NCBI GenBank assembly: GCA_022828595.1 | Contig: JAKGHH010000004.1 | Coordinates: 55,950,422 to 56,014,421, forward strand | DNA length: 64,000 nt | Source: Nelumbo lutea | Lineage: Eukaryota > Streptophyta > Magnoliopsida > Proteales > Nelumbonaceae | Direction of reading: 5' to 3' | Part shown: piece by piece, positions 1 through 11,323 of the stretch | How the letters are laid out: every line of letters begins with the position of its first letter | Numbering within the stretch: the stretch's first letter is position 1 | Made by a program: the position numbers and the translations under genes | Notes under the pieces: generated by a model | Told to the model about the DNA's origin: nothing | What the model saw: the letters and a program-made list of their open reading frames with translations, nothing else | Database searches by the model: none

Positions 1-1326
1 TGCATTCTCTTTACAATGCCGCACGAACATTTGATGGACCATAGCATATTCCAATGTCAGTGCCGACCCTACCAAAGATGGCGAATTAGAACCCATCGAT
101 TCATTGACAACTAATTGAGCATTGTGGCGAACAAAGGCCATTGTTAACTTCAGAACATAGAAATATAACGAATGGACACTCAATCTAGAAAGCGCGAATC
201 AGACTCAGACAACGCCATGGAGTATGGCATAAGTTCTATAAACTGTCACGGCCCGGTGAAAAGGGAGCCAAACACGCATGTCAGATGAATCATCACGGAC
301 GACAACATGATACGACTCATAAATGGGACTCAAAAGAAGATGAGACGTTGCGCAACACTTACCAAGATTCAATTATGTACCCAACACCATCGCTTAAACT
401 CTCAAAGCTCAATGCCACACGTGTCACTTCTCACATCCAAATCGAGGGCTATGATGATCAAGACTGTAGCCTAGCCACCATATACACCCTGGCACTAGAA
501 TCCAATGCCTTTTCCCCTACAGAAATAAAATCAGCGATTGATTTAATTGTCTTTTGATGATTTTCTTCCTAACAGCACTAAAAGAGAGCGGGGAGCTAGA
601 TCACACAAGCAGCACCGACTAGCATTCAAAATCAAATTACCAAAAGACAAGGGGGATAATTCTTAGATCATCATTAATTACCAAGCACAAACACAAGGAG
701 CATGCAATTCACACAAAATCCTAAAACAAGTAGAAATGCTATACCCAACGCCAGCGCAAAAACGGAAGGACAAAAGGACAACATGCTTATCGACAAGTTC
801 CCACTATCGATAAGCAAGGAGCTGATGTAGACATGTATAGCTCATGCAAACTTCCTAAGAATACTCTAACATCAGAGTAATACCACAAAATTGCTCATAA
901 GTCACCTATAATTACCCCAAGCTGCAATGGACCCGTAGCGCATTAGATGATACCACGATAAACCCATGACACATAATTCAGCTCTGGGAAGCGGGTCCAA
1001 GGAGGACAATGGGCCAAGCCCATGGCGAGGCCCATATGTGCCGAAATAGATGCAAGCCCATTATGACAAAGCACTTTATAGATCGCCACAAGCCATTAAC
1101 AAATACTAACCTTTGGATGATGACATCATTGTTTCCACATAAGATTAGTTGTGGGCACAGGAGGGTAGTAGCAACGTGAATAGTGAGGGATCTTGAGGAT
1201 ACAAAAAGCTGATCCTCAAGAATATCTTCATGGAACACGTGGCGACACCTAGTAGTGTACCTAATAATTGCCAGCAAACAATATATTCCCTTCCCCAATA
1301 CGGAACGAAAATCCTGGTCCCCTACC
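1..1326. other. Unassigned sequence, probably degraded retrotransposon
   Basis: No gene is recognisable. The minus strand at 1-160 has a short open stretch with no stop, but I cannot assign it to a family. From about 980 to 1326 the composition (repeated GGGCC/GGCCC words, a CATAAATAGAGGG core-promoter-like string just beyond at 1349) looks like an LTR, and the next 91 bp recur at 4344. I infer a broken LTR retrotransposon into which the Copia remnant at 1422 was inserted. Confidence 0.3.
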
Positions 1327-1417
1327 TTTTAGGATCTCAGGATCTTCTTCATAAATAGAGGGTCCTCCCCACGTCAAGGGGCATCAAAATCATCAATATC
1401 CTAGCTACTGATACCCT
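1327..1417 (+). repeat. Direct repeat, left copy
   Basis: This segment begins TTTTAGGATCTCAGGATCTT and ends CTACTGATACCCT. It recurs with few changes at 4344-4431, so the two copies flank the minus-strand Copia remnant. It contains CATAAATAGAGGGTC, a plausible core promoter of the host LTR. The duplication is far longer than the 5 bp made by LTR-element integration. Confidence 0.75.
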
Positions 1418-1421
1418 ATAA

Positions 1422-2310
1422 TGAAGGGATGAGAGATCTATCATATGCTTAGATGAACCCTGCAGGAAGGTTGGGCGAAATTTCAAAAAAAAAATCTCTC
1501 TCTCCCATCTGAGAATCACATTCTCTATTTTAGAAAACTGCATTTTCAATGATCAATCTTGAACCAAAACCGGACCAAATCTAAAACCAAAAGAGGGGAG
1601 AGGGCTGTACTCAATATGAAATAGCAGTAACTCCCAATGAAGGTGTTCACGCCCAAGGAGAAGACCAAAACCCGCTTCCACTGAAGATGACACAGTGTGA
1701 CATGAAGCAGGATCAGCAGGATGGCTCTTCAGCAAGAACTATGATTCTTTAGCAAGAATCAAACAGGGGTTGGTGAGCATGACTTCAGATTGTTTTTTCA
1801 ACCAAGAAACAATATCAATAACCTTTCTTGATCAATTCCACAAGAGGAGATCGAACTGGGCAGGGATGGTAAGAATGGGAGAGAATTCTGCAGATTGTTG
1901 TGTCTTAGAACTGAGGAATTATCCCCTATTTAAAGTCTTCTTTAATCTAATTAGGAGAGAGTTTCTTGATCTAAAGAAGATATGTGGATCTGGACTCTTA
2001 AATGAATAAGACTTATCTTTTCCTTTCAACTAATCCTAATCAGATTTTGCCTCCTATTTATAGTCCTCTTTCGATCAACCTTCTAATCTAATTAGGAGAG
2101 AGTTTCTTGATCCAAATCGGATATTTGGATCTGGACTCCTAAATGGATAAGACTTATCTTATCCTTTCAACTAATCCTAATCACATTATAAATAAGATTT
2201 GGCCTCCTATTTATAGTCTTCTTTGGATTAGCCTCCTAATCTAATTAGGAAATAGTTTCTTGATCCAAATCTGATATTTGGATCTGTATTCTTAAATGGA
2301 TAAGACTTGA
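1422..2310 (-). mobile_element. Copia 3' LTR, truncated
   Basis: Read on the minus strand this is the 3' part of the same long LTR family seen at 31972, 17188 and 19559; its terminus is the CATCCCTTCA end. It is truncated at its 5' side near 2310, where it abuts leader sequence. It contains three tandem ~125-150 bp modules starting near 1927, 2051 and 2203, each with palindromic ATTAGGAG and TTTGGAT motifs. Two of them (2054-2063 and 2208-2217) carry CTATAAATAG on the minus strand. Confidence 0.75.
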
Positions 2311-2434
2311 TGGGAACCGATTTTCCAGAAAAATCGCTAACTGCACAAATCGGGTAGAATCCCTTCTACCCATTTGCTTCGATCCAGATCTTATCTAATT
2401 CAGTTCAAGACTTGATCCATATCTCTGGTACCAC
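2311..2434 (-). mobile_element. Copia internal remnant with primer binding site
   Basis: All that is left of the internal region is about 120 bp of leader. Immediately downstream of the 5' LTR end (minus strand) the sequence at 2433-2422 reads TGGTACCAGAGA, a one-base variant of the initiator-Met tRNA primer binding site TGGTATCAGAG. The following leader bases resemble those after the LTR at 19139. The whole coding region is gone. Confidence 0.7.
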
Positions 2435-3726
2435 TGAAGGGATGAGAGATCCATCATATGGATGGCTGAACCCTGTAGGAAGGTTGGAAAAATTTTCAAA
2501 AAAAAAATCTCTCTCTGCCATCTGGGAATCGTATTCCCTATTTTATAAAACTTCATTTTCAATGATCAATCTTAAACCAAAACCGGACTAGATCTAAAAC
2601 GAAAAGGGAGAAGAGGGATATACCTGATACAAAGTCTTAGTAACTCCCAATGAAGGTGTTCATGCCCAAGGAGAAAACCAAAACCCGCTTCCACTGAAAA
2701 TGACGAAGTGTGAGATGAAGCAGGATCAGTAGGATGGCTCTTCAGCAAGAACTAGGATTCTTCAATAAGAATCGAACAGGGGCTAGTGAATACGACTTCA
2801 GATTGTTTCTTTAACCAAGAAACAATATCAAGAAACTTTCTTGATCATATCCACGAGAGGAGATGGAATTGGGTAGGGATGGCAAGAATCAGAGAGAATT
2901 TAGCAGATTATTGTGTGTCTTAAAACTAAGGAATTAGCCCCCTATTTATAGTCTTCTTTGGAGCAACCTCCTAATCTAATTAGGAGAGAGTTTATTGATC
3001 CAAATTTGATATTTGGATCTGGACTCTTAAATGGATAAGACTTATCTTATCCTTTCAACTAATCCTAATCAGATTATAAATCAGATTTTGCCTCCCATTT
3101 ATAGTCTTCTTTAGATTAGCCTCCTAACCTAATTAGGAGAGAGTTTCTTTATCCAAATCTGATATTTAGATCTAGACACTTAAATGGATAAGACTTATCT
3201 TATCCTTTCAACTAATCATAATCAGATTATAAATCAGATCTTGCCTCCTTTTAATTAACAATTTAAGCCTATTTCAAATTGGGCTTTAGCTCCATTAAGC
3301 TTATGTGCTCACTTACCCCTTAACATGTTGTCCAATTGGCTCTCTTTGTATGGCATGGGACCCAAACATTGATCTACACATCAACCACATGGGTTCAACC
3401 CAACCTTTGTTACAAGGCATGGCCGAATTCACTGTAGGAGACAGTGAACCCCTAAGTATATCACCATGGGCTCTTAATGGGCCTAACATTTACACTAAAT
3501 GATCATTGGGTCCAGCCACCTTATGAAAACCCAAAGATTATGGGCAAATGCAAGATTAGTCCATCAGGTATTACCGTCAATGGTCTTGCACTTAACCTCT
3601 CAGCCCATAATGATCAAACACTATCCGACAAGAGAGGACCTCTCCCTCGGCTGCAAGGAACAGTGTTGCACTCTCTACTCACATGGATCCTAGGAATTAA
3701 AACATTTTGCAAAACATTCTGAAACC

Positions 3727-3825
<99 letters not shown>

Positions 3826-4343
3826 ATTTCTATATAAATATGTTTCACAAAACAAATTTCAACGTTTGAAATCAACTACCGATAGTTTAGGTTTCCATCA
3901 GAGAGAGTGCATTCCCCGATCATTCACTTTGTCTGACAAAGGGGCTGATCTTGTCAGTATGATCATCCACTCAGGTGAATTCTCGGACTGTCCCAACATA
4001 CCCAGATTTTGACCCCCCTCTAAGAATCTCACAGATTGGCATATCAAAGATAGCCCAATCCGACACCTAATGCAGTACCATAGTCGAGTCTAAGGGTCAG
4101 TTGTAACATTCCAGTTTTGCGCATTTATCTCCAAGGTCCAGGGCAATACTAAAATTTGGTTTAGTTCATGGTTTCAAGAAAAACCCACACTACATGTACC
4201 TCAGGTTTCACCCTGGCAGCTGAGACAAACCACCCCAACCAACTTGGCGGCACAACAATATTAGCCTTAGCAGAATAAATCTCCCCAAATCTATCCGACA
4301 ACTGTGAAATTTTTAAATTAACACGAGTCTCATAAATGTCCAA
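2435..4343 (-). mobile_element. Copia 5' LTR, truncated at its start
   Basis: This minus-strand LTR ends in TCCCTTCA next to the primer binding site at 2422-2433. It aligns along its length with the solo LTR at 31972-33906, but its first ~100 bp (the TGTTAGACAG end) are missing: homology stops near 4340 and is replaced by the 91-bp direct repeat. It holds at least two copies of the palindrome/TATA module (CTATTTATAG at 2942-2951; CATTTATAG at 3096-3104) and a TA/TG microsatellite at 3729-3821. Confidence 0.8.
3729..3821. repeat. (TA)n-(TG)n microsatellite
   Basis: About 25 TA repeats run directly into about 21 TG repeats. The array lies inside the Copia LTR; other LTR copies have only short TATATA runs at the equivalent place (for example 20210-20216), so it expanded after or during insertion. 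Confidence 0.95.
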
Positions 4344-4431
4344 TTTTAGGATCTCAGGATCTTCTTCATAAATTGAGGGTCATCCCCACGTCAAGGGGAT
4401 CAATCCTCAATATCCTAGCTACTGATACCCT
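4344..4431 (+). repeat. Direct repeat, right copy
   Basis: Second copy of the segment at 1327-1417, beginning TTTTAGGATCTCAGGATCTT. Here it continues into GAAATCCATAACTC, which may be the original continuation of the host LTR. Confidence 0.75.
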
Positions 4432-6465
4432 GAAATCCATAACTCTCTCATCTTCTTCTCCTAGTCCCATACCAAGAGATCTTCGCACCCTTTGGAGGCT
4501 CTCCTTCATCCTTCGAAGAGACCACCCTCTTATCTGGCCTACATCTCAGTCCTATAGGAAGATCAGGATATATGTAACCCATTGATCTAGTGATCCAAGG
4601 TTGTGAAATCTCAATGAGATTTGGGAGTGCATGCTACCATCCTTTGTACATCAGCGACAAATCAATCAATCAGTTGCTTGATTGAAAAGGAATAACCTTG
4701 CAAGGATAGTTCAATCAGTGATCGTGGCAAGCATAGACATATTCGTTCGTGCTTTTAGAATTTGTGTGCTTAACGAACCCCCTCAAGAAGCATGGGGGAC
4801 GTATTTAGGCACTGATGAAGATGGAATTTCCGACTTGATACAGTGAATAATTCCACAAAAGTAAGCCACACTCATGATGCCTGTAGCAGAAATCAGCGTA
4901 ATCTAGTTTCAAGCTGAGTCCTCCAGACTCCTATGGTTAAAATACAAACCAATAATAGGTGAAGGAAATATCAAGCCACTGATATCCCACCATGCAGGAA
5001 GTTTCAAGGAAAGATTCACGGTATTAGTCTCTTGCAGTCTTAAGAAACTCACAACATCATGGAGAATCCGGGTCTGTGATGCACGCTCTTGAAGGGAGGA
5101 AAAGATGCAGACTGGAGCATCATTACCAATTCAGAAATATTAAAAGGGAGGAAATACAATGATTTTATTGCAAAGACGAGCAACTCAATGAATGTTTAAA
5201 TCACAATTCGATGGATGCTAATACATATAGTGACGAGTGCTTTGACAGTCCACTATAGTTATCATAGATAGATAATGAATATGGTAAAAGACACCTCATC
5301 CTAGAAATTATGCCTCCATGATATGGCTTTGTATCACTTTCAAGCCCAATTCATGAAAGAATAGGACACAGGTGGAATGGTTTAACCAGATCACGGTTTA
5401 GCAGTCCCAAGCTTAAGCTCAAAACACTACACCACCGTGGCTATTTTTAATCAGCAAAAAGCTCTCCATGATTGTTTTCTTATTTTGTGAAAACAACCCA
5501 AGAAAGAGAATCCTTTCTTCTCTTGACAAGGATCTTGTTTTGCTAAGGAAAATCCCAAAATTCATTTTTCTTGTTGATTATCATATGGAGTGACCTCATG
5601 ACCAAGACTGAAAGTCAAATCAACATGCTATGTCCATACCGACAAATGTTTATGTGGTTAGAATGGTGGGATCGTGGAATGTTGGCCATACAAATAGAGC
5701 AAAAGGTGAACAGATGTCCACGTGGTGGAATTCAAAACGTGCATTGTACAGCCTCTAAACATTAACAACAGAAAATAAAGAGCCCTTGCCAAGAACAAAC
5801 CTGAAGAGAACGGATCTAGCAGTAAACGGCAACTCGTCTTAACCGTCTCAATCTCCAAAACTCGGTCCCTTTGGCAAGCAACCACTTCCACCAAGAAAGC
5901 ATCTACAACACTTTGCGAACGGTTTCAAACTGAAACCACGATCTTCACAGCAAGCTACAATTGAGAGTAACTGTATGGAACTCAATACCGGTAACGGCGC
6001 GCAACTTACACAAGAGGGGATGGTTCTCAGTAAAAATTCAAAAAATTCAACACTAGTCTCTACGAGGTAAAAACCCTAACATCAAGTCATGGTGACTATT
6101 TATGCAAGAAAACATGGAGAGTTTGTATTTTACTAAAAGTCCAATACTCCAAGCCTATCCGTGGCGCTTTTCAAGAATAATAGAACACATGGAGTTTCTA
6201 ATCACTATCGGATTAGTTGGTTAATGGAGCAACCAGATATGTGGGACATTGGCATTCACCACGGTACCTGTAAATTTGTTGGTCTGGTAAATCAAATGAA
6301 CAGTGCGACATTCTTGAATCCCACGTGCATCACGATTCAAAACTTTGAGCCATTACAAAAGTCTTCTTGAATGGTCAATTTGAACAATCATCCAACATGG
6401 GTATCAACATTGTGAGGACATCGGCACCACATAGAACTTCGTCACCTCGTCCTCGAGGGGGCATT
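4432..6465 (+). mobile_element. Degraded internal region of a Gypsy-like element
   Basis: About 2 kb with no protein motif that I can recognise in any frame. It is assigned to an LTR element because it ends in a polypurine tract (GAGGGGGCA, 6455-6463) directly before the LTR at 6466, and because 4346-4640 reads like the R/U5 part of an LTR. Coding content, if it was ever present, is eroded beyond recognition. Confidence 0.35.
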
Positions 6466-7306
6466 TGTAGATATGTGAATTTTTTGAAGCCAAATAAGTG
6501 GGCTTAATTTACATGACAGCCTCTAAATAATATGGGCCTCCATGGGCCCGAGGCCCATATCTACATAAATGTCTTTGTGGCCTAAGGATCCAAGTGTATT
6601 AAATTCAATCAGGCCCATTTCCTATTATAATAGGGTGGTCCCATTGGCAAGACCACTAACTCCTACATAATGGTGCATGTATAGGATTTAATGCTAACCC
6701 AACACCCCACTCACATGGGATTGGTTAATAAAGTGGGCTGAGGTAGCAAATCTAATCATTGGCTATAAATAGCCTTGCCTAGAAAGAAAGAGTTCTTCGT
6801 TTTTGGAGAATCACATTGCAAAAAGCTACCACACCAATACTTAAGGATTGCAAACAACTACAAGTTCTTACAAACTTCAACAACTACAAGATCAAGAGAA
6901 AAGAAAAAAGGGAAAAGCTTCTTAATTCTCTACAACTCACTTGAATTCAAGCTCTTCAAAGAAGATCAAGCCACCACAAAAGGGCCCTTCTTAGAAAAGC
7001 ATCATTCACAACCAATCAAGCACGAAGCCCGGAGTCAAGAAATCTACATCAAATCTCCCAAAACACCAAAATCAAGGAAATCTACATCAGCACTTCAAGA
7101 AGTATGAGAAACACACCAACAGCCTTCATCTTCACCAAATTCGACTGTCAATCAGAGGTTGCTCACGTCTTCGAGCAGAAATCAAAGAGAGTTCATTCCC
7201 TTGTTTGTTTTCTTTATTATAAATTTATTTTTATAATTCGTCTCCATATTTTGTACTAATTAGAATATACAAAATTTGTATCGACAATGACCTCACCTTC
7301 TCCACA
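6466..7306 (+). mobile_element. Gypsy-like 3' LTR
   Basis: An 841-bp LTR candidate starting TGTAGATATGTG right after a polypurine tract (CTCGAGGGGGCAT) and ending TTCTCCACA. A TATA box (TATAAATA, 6764-6771) lies about a third of the way in, followed by an A-rich transcribed-like stretch. I found no second copy in the window to fix the boundaries. The start is well supported by the polypurine tract; the end is a guess from the TG...CA rule. Confidence 0.5.
6764..6771 (+). promoter_or_regulatory. TATA box of LTR
   Basis: TATAAATA in the context GGCTATAAATAGCC inside the Gypsy-like LTR; it marks the probable U3/R region. Confidence 0.5.
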
Positions 7307-9290
7307 TCAATATAATAGGGTCACATATGAAGAAAATCCAAAAGGGATAGGATTCTCTAATAATGCTTCCTTAGTAGTCAAACAAAAGGGATAGAATCTT
7401 CTTTCCTAACAGAAAAAGAACACCTTTCTTTATAGTTTTGACTTTTCTCTCTATAAAAGGGGAGAGCAATTCTTCCCCAGGATATACGACAAGGACCTAG
7501 GGTTTCTGAGAGGGAGACAACTCCTTTCTCTCCTGTTTCCCACATCCTCTCTCTTTTTCGTCATCATCTCCGAACTTCGGAGACTACCAATCTCCGCCTC
7601 ACCATGGTGCTTACAATAGAATCTCTGGTTAAATATCTGATCTCGAGAGAAAATGATGACAATTATTTTATTGCTCGAGATTTCAAAAAAAAAAAGGAAA
7701 AGAAATCCTTTCCTGGGATTTCATGGCAGTGCAATTTCACAAGAAACAAGCTTGCCATTTCAATCCACGGAGTAGCTTATCCGTCGTTCGCTCTAGAGTT
7801 ATTTGACTAATCTCCCTCTCTGATTCGTTCCGTCTTTCTCTCTTTCTCTAATTCTCTGTTATTGTGGGCTTTCCAGTGTTGGTGCCCGCATAAATCTGTT
7901 TCAAAGAAAAAAAACCCTCGCTTCAGGACTTATTTTTACGCCGTGAATGATAAACTAATGTCGGATCTTCGCTGCCATTATTATCGTAACTACTGACGTA
8001 GCTAAGAATGGAAGCTACAATAAGGCATCGCCAGCCGCCCGAATTGACAACTGGGATATTCAAAACTCCCTCGTCCATTAGCAATGCCTTTAGCAGCAGC
8101 CGCTTGGCACCTGTGATGTAAATAGGCACCTATCCAAAAAAAAGGAGAAGACCAGACCTCTAGTTGACGCTTGCGGAAGGGAACGATGCGAAACGATTTG
8201 AATGAAAAGGAAGGGGAGTGATTCTCAGTACCCAGAAGACCGCTTCCATTCACTTTGCCGGTTCAGGTAAGCCCCGTACAATCTCTGATTAATTTAGGGT
8301 TTTGGAAATTTTCTATGAAATTCCTTTGAATTACTGAAGTTATTTCAATGATATTTTCAATTTTGAAAACCTAGCTAGAACTCAGAGCCTGATCAAAAGC
8401 GCGCAAAAGTTTCGCAGATCCTTTCAGGGCAGGGGCGCTTTGATAAACTCCGTAGGATTGAAGCCTTTTTTTTTTTTTACTACTAATTAAATTTTCCTTT
8501 AAAAAAAAGAGAACTTTTAGGCAACATCATATATTCAAGATCGTTTCCTTTATTTGATTCGATCTCTGTTTGCGATTTGTTTTTCTGAACTCTGCTTGTT
8601 ATCACTAGATCTCTGCCTCTATATATTCTAGACAACGTCATATAATTTTTCATCCATGCAACTCAGCATAGGATAGCCTGAGGAATTTTAATTTCATTTC
8701 TATAGAACCTCATATTCAATCGTCAAACTCAGATCATTCTTGATCCTTCATCCTTTCTTATTACCTAAGGAAAATGGGTTCAATTCATTTCCCATGTTTG
8801 GGTTGGGTCTTCATCGTAAATCGCAAAGAAAGGAGAAGGAATATGCCTTCTTTCTATATCTATCATCATGTTCTGGGTTGGAAATTCAAACGCTTCTTGG
8901 CAACTAATTCTATTGGAAAAATCTGCTATTGTAATCGTTTGTATTAACGAATAGATCTGTTGATGTTCATATCTACGTAGTTTGCAAAGTTCTACTTGAT
9001 TGTCGATTATATTGAAATTTAGGCAACCAACCGAAGTGTGACCGTAAACCATGCTGTTTTTGAAGCAAATATTGCCTTAATCATCCATGCAGTTTTGTAG
9101 CGCAACTTTATTTTGATGATTCTGATTGCTTCCATGTCTCTTAAAAAAATTATTACTTTTATTTTTATTTGCCCTTTGTGTTGTTTTTATTTGCCTTTTC
9201 TGTTATGCTATTAACTGTTAGATTTTTCCGTCTCTTAATTTTTGTGAGCATTATTAGTAAATGGTCCAGATGCATTTTGATCCCCTAGGA
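7307..9290. other. Unassigned sequence with a promoter-like stretch
   Basis: No protein family is recognisable. TATAAAAG at 7452-7459 is followed by a pyrimidine-rich, 5'-UTR-like stretch and CACCATGG at 7601-7608, but the 68-codon frame that follows resembles nothing I know. At 8268 the string TTCAGGTAAGCC looks like a 5' splice site followed by an intron-like T-rich region with AGGGTTTTGG, so a lost gene's 5' leader is possible. No matching downstream exon was found. Confidence 0.3.
7452..7459 (+). promoter_or_regulatory. Candidate TATA box
   Basis: TATAAAAG in CTCTATAAAAGGGGAG, followed by a CT-rich leader. It could be the promoter of an unrecognised LTR or of a lost gene; nothing in the window confirms transcription. 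Confidence 0.3.
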
Positions 9291-9295
9291 CTAGG

Positions 9296-9460
9296 GGTGG
9301 AAACGAGCCGAGCTCTTCACGAGTTAATCGAGCTCAGCTCGTGAAAAACCCAGCATGGCTCGGTTTCAACCGAACTTCGAGCCGAGTTCAAACCCAATTC
9401 ACAGGCTCAATTAAGAAAAGAGCCGAGCTTGAGCCTAATAGAGCTCGGCTCATGAGGCCC
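9296..9460. repeat. GAGCTCGG/CGAGCCGAG-rich repeat
   Basis: Starting GGGTGGAAACGAGCCGAGCTC, this stretch is full of GAGCTCGGCTC and its complement in both orientations. It can fold back extensively and resembles dispersed plant repeats with self-complementary GAGCTCG words. No target-site duplication was found. Confidence 0.55.
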
Positions 9461-9466
9461 TGCTTA

Positions 9467-9522
9467 GGCGCACTCAGATTCCCTACCAACCCCAGGTGCA
9501 CTCACATTCCCTGGCAACCCCA
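9467..9522 (+). repeat. Two 28-bp tandem units
   Basis: 9467-9494 and 9495-9522 are 28-bp units that differ at only a few positions; both match the pattern GGYGCACTCA...CAACCCCA. Confidence 0.85.
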
Positions 9523-9531
9523 ACAAGGCCA

Positions 9532-9637
9532 TGTTAGATAGTGTATGCCCTTAGCTCCAATTAGAATGATGTATATTATGACATTTAATGTAAATGAAGA
9601 AAGTACATATTTGATTCGTGTTATTATGGTGTGTTTC
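9532..9637 (+). mobile_element. 5' end of a Copia LTR (fragment)
   Basis: Starts TGTTAGATAGTGTATGCCCT and matches the first ~105 bp of the LTR family at 33906 (reverse complement) and 17188. Homology stops abruptly at 9637 where the Gypsy 5' LTR begins, so the Gypsy element probably inserted into an existing Copia LTR. The rest of that LTR is not found beyond 15040. Confidence 0.8.
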
Positions 9638-9963
9638 TGATTGAAGCCCATCACAAGGCCCATCTCACCCCTAGGGGCGACAATTCCCAGGATAAGGTTA
9701 AGATAAAGTCCAAGAAAGATAAGAAGAACTTCCAAGAACTCAAGATAAAGCAAGACTCTCAAGATTAGCAAGACTTCCAAGATTATCAAGAAATCAAGAT
9801 CAGAATTCCAACAAGACTCCAAGTTCATATTTTCATAATTTCTTCAAGTTCTCTTCTTTGAATTTCACCACATTTTCTCTCTCCTAGGGAAATCGGTGTT
9901 ATTCGCTAGGAACTAGCGAACGCTCGGTGCTTGCATGGCCAGATCTGGTGTCCATTGCTTCCA
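9638..9963 (+). mobile_element. Gypsy 5' LTR with internal promoter deletion
   Basis: Begins TGATTGAAGCCCATC and ends near GCTTCCA (or GCTTCCACGCT, because the 3' LTR shares CGCT). Compared with the 3' LTR it lacks one block, joined at about 9823, corresponding to about 14685-14900 of the 3' LTR. The missing block contains the only TATA box, so this LTR should not drive transcription. Confidence 0.88.
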
Positions 9964-9975
9964 CGCTGCGTTAGG

Positions 9976-9987
9976 TGGTATCAGAGC
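9976..9987 (+). other. Primer binding site of Gypsy element
   Basis: TGGTATCAGAGC, complementary to the 3' end of plant initiator-Met tRNA, a few bases after the 5' LTR. Confidence 0.9.
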
Positions 9988-10150
9988 AGGGAATTCGCCT
10001 AGTCATGGCCAACCAAGACGGTAGCAGTCGCAACCCACCCCGTGACGGTGATCAGGGTTTTCAGCTGTTTGGAGAGTAATCGAAGAACAGCATACGACCA
10101 CACGTAACATCGAGCAGTAGCTGACAGAGATGGCTGAACAACTGTGAACC

Positions 10151-11293
10151 TTGTTACGGGAGGTTGTTTCACGGAATCGGGAATATCCACAGCAAATCGA
10201 AGGAGACGACCATGACAGACCACCCATCAGTACTGCGCTCCGACGACTAGTCTTGGACGACGACAGTGATGATGATCTAGAATTTGGTGGTGCTCCAGTT
10301 CTTTCCGGCAACGACAGAAACGGCAGGAATTGGCATAATCAAGGTAACTTCAACCCCCGTAGGAATAATGATGAATTCAAACTTAAAGTAGATATTCCTA
10401 CCTTTAGTGGAGATCTTGACATAGAAGGATTTCTGGATTGGATCACAAAAGTCGATAGATTCTTTGATTACATGGAGATACCAAATGAACGAAGGGTAAA
10501 ACTGGTAGCTTTCCGATTAAAAGGAGGCGCATCTGTTTGGTGGGAACGGATGAGAGAGACCCGGATCAGAGAATGAAGGGGTTTTGTTCGAACCTGGAGG
10601 TGCATGAAACAATTAATCAGAGGTAAATTTTTACCTCCTGACTATGAACAATATATGTTTGAATCTTACAAGCGGTGTGCGCAGGGTTCACGTAGTGTTA
10701 ATGAGTACACATCAGAATTTTTAAGATTAGTAGAAAGAAACAAATTGTCTGAAAGTGATAACCAGCAGGCAGTCCGTTATCTGAGCGGGTTAAGACCGTC
10801 CATCAGGGACAAAATTAGTGTACAAATGGTTCTTAGTGTGCAGGAAGCAAGGAACCTAGCCCTGAAAGCAGAATTAATGTTCCAAGACAACAGACTCGGC
10901 AGTGCTAATTACCGTCGGTACAGCGGGAGCGACAATAGACCGGCAACTGTCGGTAGGAACAAATCAGTCCCGGCAGTACAACCCTCTCACCCAACAAACA
11001 CAAGTTACGCCGGTAAAACTACTACAGGAGGACATACTCGAGGTAATCCTTCCAACCCTCCTAAACCCAGTAACCCTTATGCAAAGCCTGCTCCTATTAA
11101 ATGCTTTAAATGTAATGAGGTTGGACATAGATCCAGTGACTGTCACAGGAGGAAGGCAATTAATATGGTAGAAAGGGAGGAGGAAGAAGATATTGAGGAT
11201 GATGTATACTGTGGATTTGATGGGGAGGATGAAGAGGGTCCATACGAACATGAAGAGTATACATGTGTTGTGAGAAAATCAATACTGTCCTAG
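10151..11293 (+). pseudogene. gag: Gypsy gag (one internal stop)
   Basis: Capsid/nucleocapsid region. The frame runs from 10151 through the retrotransposon gag core (FSGDLDIEGFLDWI, then WWERM and PDYEQYMFESY) to a CX2CX4HX4C zinc knuckle (CFKCNEVGHRSSDC, 11102-11143) that would bind nucleic acid. A single TGA at 10574-10576 splits what is otherwise one frame. The frame is closed by TAG at 11291-11293, and protease follows in the same frame. The first ATG is uncertain; upstream sequence from 10003 is also gag-like. The acidic tail after the knuckle is typical of the linker to protease. Confidence 0.88.
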
Positions 11294-11323
11294 AAAAATA
11301 AAGATACTTTTCAAAGGCACAGA

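Noticed and set aside
285..557. 90-codon frame on the plus strand
   Set aside because: No recognisable motif; the region looks like degraded repeat sequence.
3690..3875. 61-codon frame on the minus strand rich in HTHTH and YIYIY
   Set aside because: It is simply the translation of the TA/TG microsatellite.
7604..7810. 68-codon frame after a TATA-like box and CACCATGG
   Set aside because: No recognisable domain, an A-run in the middle, and set in repeat-like DNA. Mentioned only as part of the promoter-like stretch.
9976..9987. tRNA-like strings (TGGTATCAGAGC) at 9976, 19141 and 48774 as possible tRNA genes
   Set aside because: Only 12-18 bases complementary to a tRNA 3' end and always next to an LTR, so these are primer binding sites.
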